Assembly: GCF_001039355.2 (NCBI RefSeq)
Contig: NW_019775536.1
Location: forward strand, 856,322 to 920,321
Direction: 5' to 3'
DNA from: Lingula anatina
Lineage: Eukaryota > Brachiopoda > Lingulata > Lingulida > Lingulidae
DNA: 64,000 bases
Part shown: piece after piece, positions 21,471-34,600 of the stretch
Position numbering within the stretch: the stretch's first letter is position 1
Layout of the letters: each line of letters begins with the position of its first letter
Notes under the pieces: generated by a model
Told to the model about the DNA's origin: nothing
The model's input: the letters and a program-made list of their open reading frames with translations, nothing else
Database searches by the model: none
Program-made: the position numbers and the translations under genes

Positions 21471-22862
21471 TTGGAAATGTTCAGTGCTCTTCCTTTCTTT
21501 AGTAGGGCATACATTGCAGCTGTAGCTTTTTGCATTTTTAAAAGTATTCTTTGTTTTGTAGGAATGATCCCGACTGCAAGAAGTATATTCCAAGATACTT
21601 AAAATGCTTAACAATTTCTATTTTCTTGCAGTTGTACGTGAATTCTAGGTTTTTTGGCACTCTGCCTCTTGTGAATACCATCACTTTTGTCTTTTCTATG
21701 TTAACTCTAGTTTCCATGTACTGCAGTAAGTATTAAAAACATCTAGTTGAAGCTGTAGATCCTCTTTCGTTTCTGCTAAGAGTACAGTGCCATCCGCATA
21801 TAACATGACCATTATTTTTAACAGAACACCTAATTCCTTCTCTATGTCTACTGATACAGATTTTAAGCCAGTTAAGTCATGATTTTTCATGAAGTTTTCA
21901 AGATCGTTCAGGAAGAGAGCGAAGAGTACAGGAGATAAGTTTTCACCTTGTCTTACCCTTTTTTTGCCAGCAAAGTAATCTGAGCTGCCATTTCTTGTAG
22001 ATATTCGGGATTTGCGCCCATTATACATATTAACAATTAGTCTGTAACATATACCATCTATTCCATATGAAACAAGTTTTTGCCAGAGCCCAGCCCTCCA
22101 GATGCTGTCAAAAGCACCCTTAAGATCAATGAAAGCGAAGAAAAGTTTTGACTTGGACATTATGCACAGTTCCATAAGGCCATAGAGAGTGAACATACTG
22201 TCAGTTGTGGAGTAGCAGCGTCTAAACCCACTTTGGTTTTCATTTAACAATTGCTTGGAATCTAGGAAATTGTAAAGTCTAGCCCATATGATTGATGTAA
22301 AAAGTTTCCCTAGACAACTAAGTATTGTTATGGGTCTGTAGTTACTTGGGTCAGCCTGGCTATCTTTGTTCTTATAAATTGGTAGTATGTTACCAACTAA
22401 CCATGCCTCTGTTATGATTCCAGAGTCTAGTACTTTGTTGAATAATTTGGTTTATGTTGAGAGCATGGTTTTGGGGGAGTCATTTAAGTATTCAGTCGTT
22501 ATTCCAGCTGGCCCAGGTGCTTTGTTATTACTCAAATTCTTAACTGCCTTTTCGATTTCGGTTTGGGTGATAGGGTCATCTAGAATATTGTTTGGGGTTT
22601 TATACATGTTTATATGAGGTTTAATATCAACTTCATTGCAAGAGTTTATTTCTTTAAAGTAATCAAAAAAGGAGTTTATATTAAATTTTGCACTTTTTAC
22701 ATCATTCTTCTTACTTAGCAGTCTCCAGTATTCTCTCGGGTCTGTGCTCTTTAAACTTCTCAATTTTTTTCATCAGATCTACTTGGTGTTTTTTAAGACA
22801 TCTGTTCATTGTGGATATGTATCTCTTTTCTGCATTACGCATCTCATCTTTAAGTTCCTTAG

Positions 22863-22894
<32 letters not shown>

Positions 22895-23700
22895 TTTAAG
22901 ACCTTCTGGCATTTCCTGAAAAGTTTTCTTGTTCTTAGGTAATCTTGGTTAAACCATTCCTGTTTTGTGATTTTGGTTTATAGTTGGGTTTTGGTGGGGG
23001 ATTCAAGCCAAGTGTCTTTTTTGCAAAATCCAGTAAGATGGTTGCAACTTTATCAAATAGATCATTAACAGTATCCTGTGTAAGGCTTACTTCATTTTTA
23101 CTAAGGTAGGCATTAAGTTTTTAAATCTCAATTTCATCAATATTCTCGGTATATTCAGTGCCTTTATCAGCCTGCCATGGTTTTATTTTTGGTTGAGAAG
23201 GGGTGGTAGAATCTTTAATTGGTTAGGGATCAGTGGCTCATTTTTCTTCAATGTGCATGATATTGCATGGTTTGTGTATATCAGAGTAGAGTACTAAAGT
23301 CTAGTACCTCTAACTTCTCTTTCAGGCTAAAATATGTACACTGCCTATGATATAGTCAATAACACTGGCTTTTCTGTGGTGAATTCTCCCTCGTCGAATC
23401 TTCCATTAGCAACAAAAAGTTTGTAATTTGCAAAAATCTAGGAAAAGTGCACCGAGTGTATTCTTTTGCTTATCTTTGGCTTTACGAATTTGTGGTAGTT
23501 CAGGTCAGTTAGCTTGCTTATGAAGGAGTTTATGTCAATTTCTGGGTCATCAAAATTGTATTCATGACATGACGGCTTTTCTGTATCGCCAGCGAGAGTG
23601 CGTTCGATACAATCAAGACAAAGGCTATCTGAGAGTTGACTTAACCCTCCAATTAAGAGGTAAACGGCTGTTTCATAATAAGGGTGAACATTTAAATGTG
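21470..23700 (-). mobile_element. Decayed non-LTR retrotransposon (endonuclease and reverse transcriptase)
   Basis: The minus strand carries, in order, endonuclease remnants near 23700-23280 (NSFISKLTDL, NTLGALFLDFCK, VIDYIIGS in shifting frames), a linker region (22452-22763, KAVKNLSNNKAPGPAGITTE) and reverse transcriptase (21696-22250). RT motif A is FAFIDLKGAFDS and motif B RQGENLSPVLFALFLNDL. The catalytic YADD reads YADG, with a C-terminal piece after it down to about 21470. Multiple frameshifts and the lost catalytic Asp show it is dead. Clade uncertain (CR1/Jockey-like group). Confidence 0.8.
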
Positions 23701-24720
23701 GTTAATGTAAGTGTCTGATAAATTAGGAATTTATGATTGGAGATTGGTGATATACTGATATCAAAGACACTGCTCATAGGAGCATATTTTGAGGGGGTAT
23801 ATACAGAATTGCAACAATATCCAACTGTGTACAAATATTAACGATTAACAAAAATATTAAAACAGTTAAGGTGGTATTGAGAGATGTTAACATGACCGTT
23901 CTACATCTATATGCACGAATGGCATTCGAACTCTTGCCACATTAACATGTGTCCATTCAAAAAATTTGGATGTGGGTAATTTTTAAATGACTCTCACTTT
24001 TTGGGAGGGAGGGAGGGACTGAAAGGGCTGAGAGAGACATATAAAGATAAATGTGTGTGCTTAAAAAACTAGAAAGTAATATTCGCTTTGCCTCGACAAT
24101 TATCTTCTCTATTTCGCTTAAAATTCAGCACCCTGTACTATATCTGTACCATCGTAATCCGATATGGGCTCGTTCATTTATTTATTTATTTATTTATTTA
24201 TTTATATAATCATTGGTTAACATAATATTCTTTCTCTGTTATTCCATCTAACGTTAGCTAGGTTGAATGATTATCATTTTAAGATTCTTGAATTGAACTT
24301 AAATAACCATGGGTTTCTCGGGTAGTAAAATTTCAGAAGTACTCAGGGCCATTTACAGGTACGCTTACACATTTTTCATGTTTCTAGGGTTGGGAGGCTA
24401 GAAGGTGATTTTGGTGGCTTCTGCACCATAAAAATTACAATAATGGACCCCCCCCCTACTAAAAAATACAATCGTTATGTTGCAAAATGCGATAAAAAAT
24501 CGTTGAAAGGTTAATGACAGATATAAAGCATACTAAAAGAATTTTTGTCGAGCGACAGGTAGCAGCGATATCCTTTTTTATTCTGATTTTCGTGTGTTGA
24601 CCGATACTTCCGAATTCTCGAAATAGAGACAAGGGAAGTCAACAATGTTAAAACACATGCAACTGTGTAAACTTAGATTTTTTATAAAATTTAAACCGTG
24701 GCAAGCATGAAAGGCTTTTG

Positions 24721-24726
24721 TTTATT
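24721..24726 (-). terminator. Candidate polyadenylation signal of the B4GALT-like gene
   Basis: AATAAA on the minus strand about 295 nt beyond the stop codon. This is motif evidence only. Confidence 0.3.
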
Positions 24727-25020
24727 TATATTATACATATAAAACATAATGGTACATGTACTACATGTATAATGAAAAATCCGTTTTGTCCTGAAATTGA
24801 CATTTTGTAGAAATTATAGTCTCAAACACGCCAAAATGTCGTCTGCGTGACATAGCCTTCGATGTGTTGTCGCTGTGCTTACTTGTACGTGACATGGCCG
24901 GGTCCCTTGGAGCATATATGAAAAAATCTTATGACAACTTATATTATTTTTCGTTGTTTTTGTATCGTTGTATATCTATTTGCCCAAAATTTTAAAAAAT
25001 GTTTGTTAAAGAGTTCAAAT

Positions 25021-25141
25021 TTAAACGACGACTAAAAGATGTGTGTATAACTTTGCATTAGTTGAGGAGAGCAGTCTGTAGGGTAAAGACGAGACGCCAT
25101 CTTTTGCCTGCCGTTTCTTCGAGTCTTGCAAAAGAGCAATT
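25021..25141 (-). CDS. B4GALT: B4GALT-like gene, exon 7 (C-terminus)
   Basis: Encodes residues 299-338, RIALLQDSKKRQAKDGVSSL then LYTHLLVVV and TAA at 25021-25023. It matches the family C-terminal pattern (DGLNSL ... LYT.I.VDI). The acceptor is CTTTCAG. Confidence 0.85.
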
Positions 25142-26906
25142 CTGAAAGTACATTTGAAAAATTATATACCTGTGGTACATTTTGAAGAAATAGATACGAA
25201 TAGATGGCTTTATGAAAATATAAAATTAATAGGAATTATTTACTAGTATGATAGTGTCCCTGAATTAATTACTATGCCATATACCATATGCACTAGTTAA
25301 ACGTGAAAAGAAAGCCCGATGCACACTCCTGCCTACAGTGCTCAGCTACCAGACTCAAGTATAAATCAGTGGTGCCTTCATCATAAGCTGTAACCCCACA
25401 AGGCTAGTTGCTAAGCTCGTAAGTCACAGTGTGCGTTGGGCTTAAGTTTAGAAAACGAACTGAAATCGGTTTTTGACCGAGATTTCATTTGGTCTTAAAA
25501 GAACGATGTAAATGTACCCTGTATTATATGTGCCTACCTTCTGGGGTTCTTGTCCCTGCCACCGTGTATTAAGGACGTGTACCGACCCATGTCCGTTGGA
25601 ACTCGCTCAAAACCCTTGGCTGAGGCCTTTAACCTTGGAGAAAATAAAATATGGTTAAGTATTAAACCACTTTGTTGTTGTAGAGTGATTTCAAAAAGGA
25701 GAATGATGTTGACATAAAGTGGGACTATGAATTTCTCTGTCTCACCTCTGTGCCATGTCGTCGTCCTCTCCGCCCCACCCCCAGAACTCGTTGGAGTAAC
25801 CGTTCAGCTTCAGAAAGTCTTCACGAGGAAAATTCATCACTCCACCCACTAGAAAGGTGTACCTTGTTCTAGATAATAATAATAATTATTATTATAATAA
25901 ATGACAATGTGAGTTTTCTCTGTATACTTCTAAGCTTTTCAACCTGACATAACTAACACTAGAGCTCCTGACATGGCCTGGTTCTGCACTTAAAAGCTAC
26001 ACGTTGCCTGCCTCATCATAGACCCAATTTCCAGAGATAAGATCGATCTACTTTAGATCGACCTAACTCCCTGGGGGTTCAGGCTAAATAGCTGTCAGCC
26101 GAGCGGATACGAAAGTTAATTACCCCCTTACAGCTTGTAGTAGGCGGGACGGACATTTAAGCCGGATTATCTGACAGTAATCTAGTGAGACTCCCCGCGG
26201 GGACAGATCGATCTTAAAGCTCTGGGAATACAGCCATAGACATGGACTTACTCTATAATACAATTCAATATTTAACAAGAGTAAGGTCATTTTTGAAATT
26301 AATAATTTTCTGATTAAGTGCAATCTTTAATTTTCTCTATTAAAGTACTATTCTACAATGAGTCCAGTTCAGGCCATTTTTTGCCTGAAATTATGGAGTC
26401 CTGTTATTCCAATAACACTAGTGGTCCGTGTACAGGGATAGCATGAAATGTAGAAATTAAAAGAACAAAAAATAGCTTTGGAATGCACTGATTGCATTGT
26501 AATTAACCTTAACTATTTAAATCATCATACTGAATATATATAAATATTGGTATCATTATTTACATTTATCACAGATATATCCAATGGTATATAAGATAAC
26601 ATGGTGAGGTTACCGGTATTTATCCTGACTCGGCGCCGATGACATGTGTAAAGGAAGAGGATGGCATTTGTACGTGTTGCGATCGTCCTCCGGCACTAGA
26701 TCCACGTCATGGAAGATGACGCACTGGAAATCGAAAAGCTTGGCGGCTTCTAGAAATCCGGCGTTCATAACACGCCCTTTGTTCCAGGTACCTACTCCTG
26801 CCTACGTTAGATAGATAGATAGATAGATATTTATTTTACAGCTCCTTCTCTTCTCTTTGTTCTCTCTCTCTCTCTCTCTCTCTGGTTATAATATTTTTTC
26901 TCTCCC

Positions 26907-26965
<59 letters not shown>

Positions 26966-28638
26966 TATTACCTGTTCTACCACAAATAACCTATAGTGCA
27001 CCAGCTGTCTCTGTAATAACGGGTGGAGGTATCTGAGCTGCATTTTAAGATGTTGCAAACGATCACGATATGGGATGATAATTGCCACTTTATGTCTGAA
27101 TAAAAATATAATAAACAAATCAATCAACATATGTTTAGACAAAATTATCAGTAATGATAAAAGGTATACCAGCATATGTTAACTAAACATTGTTTTATAA
27201 CTATAGTCTTTATCTGCAGTCTGGTGTATCAAGTGTTTCAGTTCAGTAGATGGTGGGTCAAAGCGTAATGTATGTCTTTCTAGTGTATATCCTACAAAGA
27301 CTCTACGATCGAATGGCCATGTGGTCACAGTTTCCACCTCAGGTGCCAGGGAGTCGAGAGCGTCAACACCCAGTCTGTCAAAAAAAAAAATGACCAGGGC
27401 CCGTAGCTTGAAAGCATCGCGCATTGCGACCGAGCACACGAGTCTCGATTCCGTAACCCCCGTATGGGGCGTGTATGGGCGAGTTATGGAATCGAGACGT
27501 TTGCCCTCGATCACAATGCGCGATGCTTTCGAGTTACGGGTCCAGGCGTCCAATGTAAACCACGATACGCATGTCACTTTTTTCTGTTTTTCACAAAAAC
27601 TCTGTTATATCTGTAGATATTCATAGTATAAACTTTGCAACTCAGATCCGGGAGGGTCCGTGCAACAGAAAGTCCTCCATTTAGTTATAATGGTTAGGGT
27701 TAGCCTGATCTAAGTAGGTGAAAATCTAGGGCGAGGCTTACCTGTGCAAATGAAGGGGAAGCGGACTTTCTATCATGGGGGACTCTCTGTCACGTTACCG
27801 GCATTTGTCAACTGTAAAAGATAGCCGTATTAATTAAGACCTGTAGAAATGACAAGCATTCACCTACCTGGATTTACATTTAGAAGGCTTCCACTCCCCC
27901 CAGTCGACCTCTGGCATTGCTTTCTTCTGTTCATTTAGATCTGTTGACACGTTGAGATCAATACGGATGAGGCCCACTGTTACAAAAGGGAAAATATCAT
28001 TTGTATTAAGTGCTACACGGACGAATCCAGAACGTTTATTGCCTGGTTTCCAAGCGGCTTTAAATATATAACGTCGACTTGTCTCAGGCTATCATAAAAA
28101 CTTGTTTTACAACATTCTGAATCAATATGTGTTATATTTCATTGATTAATTTGAATCTATGAAATTAAGAATTTTAATTTTAAAAATAATTTTACAATTT
28201 ATATTTTTCTATTTCCAAAATGGCTTCATTTATAAATAAACATAAATTTAACAAAGAGATAAACAGCCAGCGCTGTCGCCACCATTCGTGTTTTCGAAAA
28301 TTCCTATTGCAAAAAGTTCATCAGACTGCATTTAGACGTATTGCTCCTTTCTAACAAAGAGGATTTGAAACATTTATACAGTATTTGGGCGATGATAGGC
28401 CTGTTTACAAAGTGGATAAAAAAATGCAACACTTCAAAAACAGACTGCAAGGTAACAAAGTGTACGAAGTAACAAAATCTTTTCAAAAGTGTATTGTTAC
28501 TTTTGGATGCCTACAAGAAAAACGCTACTTTTAAAACTTTTAAAGTAGCGTTTTTAGAAATGTGTGTAGTTATTTAAGAAATAAGACAACTTAGTATGAC
28601 TGCTTTATGCGCGAGGTCAAATGGACAGATAGAAGGAT

Positions 28639-28671
<33 letters not shown>

Positions 28672-31600
28672 TTTATTTCTTAAAACCGCACTACACTACC
28701 GTCTCAGTGCTGTTTACAGATAAAATTATCAGGATTACAACTAATTATATAGATAATAAAAGCTAAGGTAAAAAAAATTAAAATAATTAATGCTGGTTAA
28801 AATAGTAATGGTCTGAACAATAAAACTTTTTTTCTGCTAAAATGAGAAAATATTAATTAAAATACTGTGAAAATAAGAATGTTTTTAAGTCTTTTTTAAA
28901 AACCTCAACACTATCAATAGTCCGAATGTATGAGGGTAGTTGATTCCATAAAATAGGCGCTGCCATTGAAAATGCCCGGTGGCCATAGGTTTTGGTTGTT
29001 TTTTTTTTATTATCATTTCTGATAAAAAAAAAAGATTGGAGGTGGATCTGGTAGACCTGGTGAGACTGGGTGTACTTAGATGTAGCATCGAGTTAAAATA
29101 TGAGAGGCATTCACCTCTGGTGAATTTAAAAACAAAAAGCAGTAATTTAAAAACAATTCTCTGTCGTACAGGAAGCCAATGTAGTTCGAATAAAATGGGT
29201 GAAATATTTGATCTGAGAGGGGTTTTGGTCAGTAGTCGTGCTGCAGCATTTTGGACAGATTGAAGTTTTTCAATTTGGTAGGTAGGAAGACCATATGTAT
29301 ATGCCGATTGAACCTTTGTAGAAAGTGGATGAGTATGCAGATAGTCAGTTAGCTGTGTTGCTACTAGGCGCTCCAGTACTTTTGAAAGAAATGAGAGGTT
29401 TGAGACGGATGGCAGATGGGACGGTAGTTCTGCAGGTCGTTAGGGTCTGGCTTGCCTGTGGCCTTTTTTATGAGTGGTCTGATTAAAGTTTTCTTGAAGC
29501 ATCCAGGGACTACGCCGCTTTGAAGAGATGTGTTGAAAAGCTTAGTAATGGAAGGTAGTAATTCTTCTATGCATTCCTTTGTGAGGTTAGTTGGAAGGAT
29601 GTCCAATTCTGATGATTTTGGCTTAGCGGCATTTATCAGCTTTTTTATTAGTTCGGGAGTAGCGATGGTAAAACTCGGAGATGTAGAAGGATCAACTTCT
29701 TGTAGAGTGGAGTTGTTAATTCCGCTTTCAAAGGATTTTCGAAGTTTTTCTATTTTGTTGTTAAAAAAACTCCAGGAATACAGAATAAAGTTGCTCGTCA
29801 GAGTACAGTGTTGGTTTAATGGTTGTTGCTGATTTTTTAAAGCCGGTTAACTCCTCACCAATCATAAAAAGACTTTTGGAATCCGAGTTGTCTTTGCGTT
29901 TTTTGTGGTAGTCAGATTTCAGTTGATCAGCACGGCGACAGTACTCTAGGCGTGAATTTGGCGATGGACTTCCAGACCAGTGTTGCGCCATTTACGCTCA
30001 CATTTTCTAACTGATTTTCGCATCTCAGACAGTTCACTACAAAACCATGGCGCTGTTGACTTACTGCGAGTTACTCGAGTATTGACTGGAGCAAGTTCGT
30101 CGAGTATGGTGGTTATGGTGTTGTGATATGAGTGCAGAAGAGTGTCCACATCTTCTGAAGTAGTTTTTCCAATTGCATTGGTATCAGGTGGGAAGGAGTT
30201 AAAGGCAGACTGAAGCTTTGCTTTAAGAACATCAGAGTCAATTTCTTTCAGGTTTCTACGTGAAATCGTAGTTTTGACCGTAGGAGGACGAGCCACATTC
30301 AGACAGAATTCTATGAGACTATGGTCTGAATTCAAATAGTTTGTTGAGTCAGTTGAAAAGAGAAGATTATCTGATGCGCGAGTTATCAATAAGTCAAGAG
30401 TGTGCCCTTTTTGGTGAGTTGGGAAGATGATGTGCTGTTGAAGGTCTCTAGAAAATATAATTTCATTCAGAAGTGAAGCATCACGGGAATGAGAATTATC
30501 AACATGAATATTGAAATCCCCTGCGATTATGAGATGGCCTGGTTTTGGGACGACCTTTTCCAATAAGGTTGCAAATTCACTGAAGAAGTCCGAGGTCGGG
30601 TTGTTTGGAGGACGGTAGATGAGAAAAAATTGTAGTCCAAGTGTAGGCTGACAGACAATACTTCCCCTGGCATTTATGTCAATAAGGAAGTTCCTTGTGT
30701 GGGCCCATGCATTGTGAGCTGTACCTGTAAATGCCCCAAGGCTCATTTTCTTGGGTGAACAGAATTCTACTTGAAAATACATAGTATTAGCTATGGTAAC
30801 AGTGCATACAGAACACTATGCCAGCTAAAGATTTGGTTACAATTCTTGTGCAGGAAACAGCAACTGTCCAAATATCACCAAACCAGTGTCCAAGCCTCTG
30901 TGGCATGGCAATCAATGGATTCCTGAACCATTTAAAAAGTGTTATATAAAAAATTGAGTGTCAATCAACACTGAATTTTAATCATGCACAACAGGTAACA
31001 TGGTCAATAACAGCAGCAGATCCAGAGATATTTTCTGACAGTATTCCAAATTATCTTTGTTGATCCATCCTCCATTTCTGATGGTCTTCCAACAGAAAAA
31101 AATAGATACCCGTCAATGTAAACTTTAAAAACTGACCGACATCTGGAAGACCCAGAAGACGGCCTCAATCCGCCCCTTCAATAAGATTACAGTTTCAGGA
31201 CCATGAGAGTTCACATTCACTTAATGAAAATCCCAATATTTGAAAAATGATGACAGTGCATAAAATAACATTACAGAATGTTTAAAGACATAAAAACCAA
31301 TGCAACTGCTTATGTGGAAGTACAGAAAATGTGAGGAGCTTCAGGTGGATGGAAGTTGAAAATGCCAGTGTTTGAAAAATATTAAAAAGAAAACACAACA
31401 AAAATATTCCAATAAAGCTGCTATTCAAACTTTTAATCTTGCTGTATTAACATGATATGAATAACCCAGATGTGTTGGAGGGTAATAAAGCTGCTATTCA
31501 AACTTTTAATCTTGCTGTATTAATATGATATGAATAACCCAGATGTGCTGGAGGGTAATAAAGCACTGTTATTTATCTATAGCATTAATGTTGGCGTTAC

Positions 31601-34600
31601 ACAATTTTTTTTTCTTTTGTAAACTTATTTGCAATATTAAACAACATTTACCTGCATAATTATCACCGATTCATAATTATGTGACACAGTTACGAGAGCT
31701 TAACCTATGGGACTTTACTGGGAACTCTCAGCGTGTGTTTTATGTAATTTATTTAATGGGCACTTGAAAATTAATTAGGCAAGTGATTTAATAGTTCTGA
31801 ATTTAGCTAGTGATTACCCAAGGGACAATTACATACCGCACTGACCACCATCCATAAACAGTAGCCCCATATAGCACTCTATAGAGCTGCATTGCTTCCA
31901 AAACAGTAAACAATCACACTGATTTTCCAACCCAAGCTGCACTTCAGTCCTATGAAACAGCGATGTCCAAAATAGGGTTTTCTTCAACTTTCATGCAATA
32001 TAACATAATGCTTAACAGCATAATGACCATCAATTTTTAATAATAAAGTAAAAGTATCATGGATATCCAGAAAGTGTGACATGGAAAGGTCTTCGAGGCC
32101 ATGGAAGTTCAGAGTCACACCTTCAAAATGCCAAAATGTAAACAAGAGAAAACTGTACTGAAATGATTTTCTTTCCACTTTCAACACCTTTTTTACATAT
32201 AACAAAATGATCAATTTACTGTCATTTTTAAATGATCAATTAAGAAAGTTGTTGCCATAGGAAAAATATCAATAGAACAATTCTAAATGTCCAAATTGCT
32301 TCATTCTGATATGCTGTACATGGTGAATTATTGAGTCTGACAAACCGTAAAGATATCAGTTTATTTCCATTTTGACACTTTATTGCACAATACACAATAA
32401 CAGGTTTACCATCATTTTCATATAATCAAGTAACAATATTGTTAAGATGCAGAAGATGTCGAGAGAACACCTTTACATATTTAATTTGTTCACGAATGAG
32501 ATTGTTAACATGCCTAAGAATTAATTCTGAGGAAAAAACACTTATTTACAAAAAAAGGCATAACTTCACCAAAACTGAACCGATTGAGCTTATTTTCGAA
32601 CTTAATCTGTATTTTAGTAAGACTGATCACCCCTGTGAATTTCAAGACAATTGGCCAATGTATATGCTGAAAAAAGTAAAAAAAACTGCATATCTTTCAT
32701 AAAATTGGTCCGATCACGCTGCTTTTCGAACTTGACCTGCGTATTATGAATATTCATCAGTTCTGTAAATTTCAAGCCAAAAGGTAAAACGGTATTTCAC
32801 TTATCGTGTTATCGGTGTTGCACATATGCTGAAAAAAAGTGAAAAAACAGCATACCTTCCATAAAAATGGCCCAATCATGCTGATTTTCGAAGTTGAACT
32901 GCGTATTATGAATATTCATCAGTTCTGCAAGTTTTAAGCCAAAAGGTAAAACGGTATTTCACTTATCGTGTTATCGGTGTTGCACATATGCTAAAAAAAA
33001 TTAAAAAAATAGCATAACTTCCATAAAAATGGCCCAATCATGCTGATTTTCGAACTTAACCTGTATCTTATGAATATTCATCATTTTTGTAAGTTTCAAG
33101 TCAAAAGGTAAAACGGTTTTTCACTTATCGTGTTATCGGTGAAAGTGCACGGCGACGACGACGGCGACGACAGACGCAGGTGACGGCTAAATGTACAGAC
33201 ACATCTGTGTCTGTACATAAAAAGGCAATGTGAGATCTTAGGATATGGACTAACTAGTACTTCAATGAGCTATGAGACCATTGGCCGCTAACCTCTGACC
33301 TCTTAGCTCGAGATCTTTCCTGTTGTTGTACCGTAGTGTCTTTGATGTCACAGATGTTTTCAGAAGCAATTTTTNTCAGTAATGATAAAAGGTATACCAG
33401 CATATGTTAACTAAACATTGTTTTATAACTATAGTCTTTATCTGCAGTCTGGTGTATCAAGTGTTTCAGTTCAGTAGATGGTGGGTCAAAGCGTAATGTA
33501 TGTCTTTCTAGTCTATATCCTACAAAGACTCTACGATCGGATGGCCATGTGGTCACAGTTTCCACCTCAGGTGCCAGGGAGTCGAGAGCGTCAACACCCA
33601 GTCTGTCAAAAAAAATGACCAGGGCCCGTAGCTTGAAAGCATCGCGCATTGCGACCGAGCACAAGAGTCTCGATTCCGTAACCCCGTATGGGGCGTGTAT
33701 GGGCGAGTTATGGAATCGAGACGTTTGCCCTCGATCACAATGCGCGATGCTTTCGAGTTACGGGTCCAGGCGTCCAATGTAAACCACGATACGCATGTCA
33801 CTTTTTTTCTGTTTTTCACAAAAACTCTGTTATATCTGTAGATATTCACAGTATAAACTTGACAACTCAGATCCGGTGTAACGAAACTGAGGGTCCGTGC
33901 AACAGAAAGTCCTCCATTTAGTTATAATGGTTAGGGTTAGCCTGATCTAAGTAGGTGAAAATCTAGGGCGAGGCTTACCTGTGCAAATGAAGGGGAAGCG
34001 GACTTTCTATCATGGGGGACTCTCTGTCACGTTACCGGCATTTGTCAACTGTAAAAGATAGCCGTATTAATTAAGACCTGTAGAAATGACAAGCATTCAC
34101 CTACCTGGATTTACATTTAGAAGGCTTCCACTCCCCCCAGTCGACCTCTGGCATTGCTTTCTTCTGTTCATTTAGATCTGTTGTCACGTTGAGGTCAATA
34201 CGGATGCGACCCACTGTTATAAAAGGGAAAATATCATTTGTATTAAGTGCTATACGAACGTATCCAGAACGTTTATCGCCTGGTTTCCGAATGGCTTTAA
34301 ACAACGACTTGTCTCAGGCCATTATAAAAACTTGTTTTACATCATTCTGAATAAATATATGTGTTATAATACATTGATTAATTTGAATTGATAAAATTAA
34401 GAATTTTAATTTTATAAATAATTTTACAAGTTATATTTTTCTATTTCCAAAATGGCTTCATTTAGTGTACCACCAGCGCAGAGCTGACGGTACATATGGT
34501 TTTAGTCCCGACCGGTGTTGTCCACCGCCACTTCACAGTTACCGCTTCTTCTCCTAAACTGCAAGAGCTCCTGCATCCATCTGTTGTATGTAGGTCACAT

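Larger units (their letters stand above)
17838..25020. other. Intergenic between the galactosyltransferase and receptor genes
   Basis: A 7.2-kb stretch. From left to right it holds the presumed promoter of the receptor gene, an orphan transmembrane exon copy (19298-19401), T-rich runs (19670-19715), a dispersed repeat (20386-20480), CpG-rich sequence (20500-20700), a tandem array (21091-21470) and a decayed LINE (21470-23700). AT-rich sequence with (TTTA)n at 24175-24205 follows. No intact gene was recognised. Confidence 0.65.
27148..33374. repeat. Haplotype copy A of the galactosyltransferase exon 2 region
   Basis: Starts TCAGTAATGATAAAAGG and ends CAGAAGCAATTTTT against the N at 33375. It is collinear with 33376-36911, apart from a 4.6-kb insertion (28641-33222) present only here and the lack of the 1.9-kb insertion seen there. 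Confidence 0.8.

Noticed and set aside
27179-27626. Open frames of 101-132 codons on both strands (repeated at 33407-33921)
   Set aside because: They run through a hairpin MITE and its flanks in a B4GALT intron.
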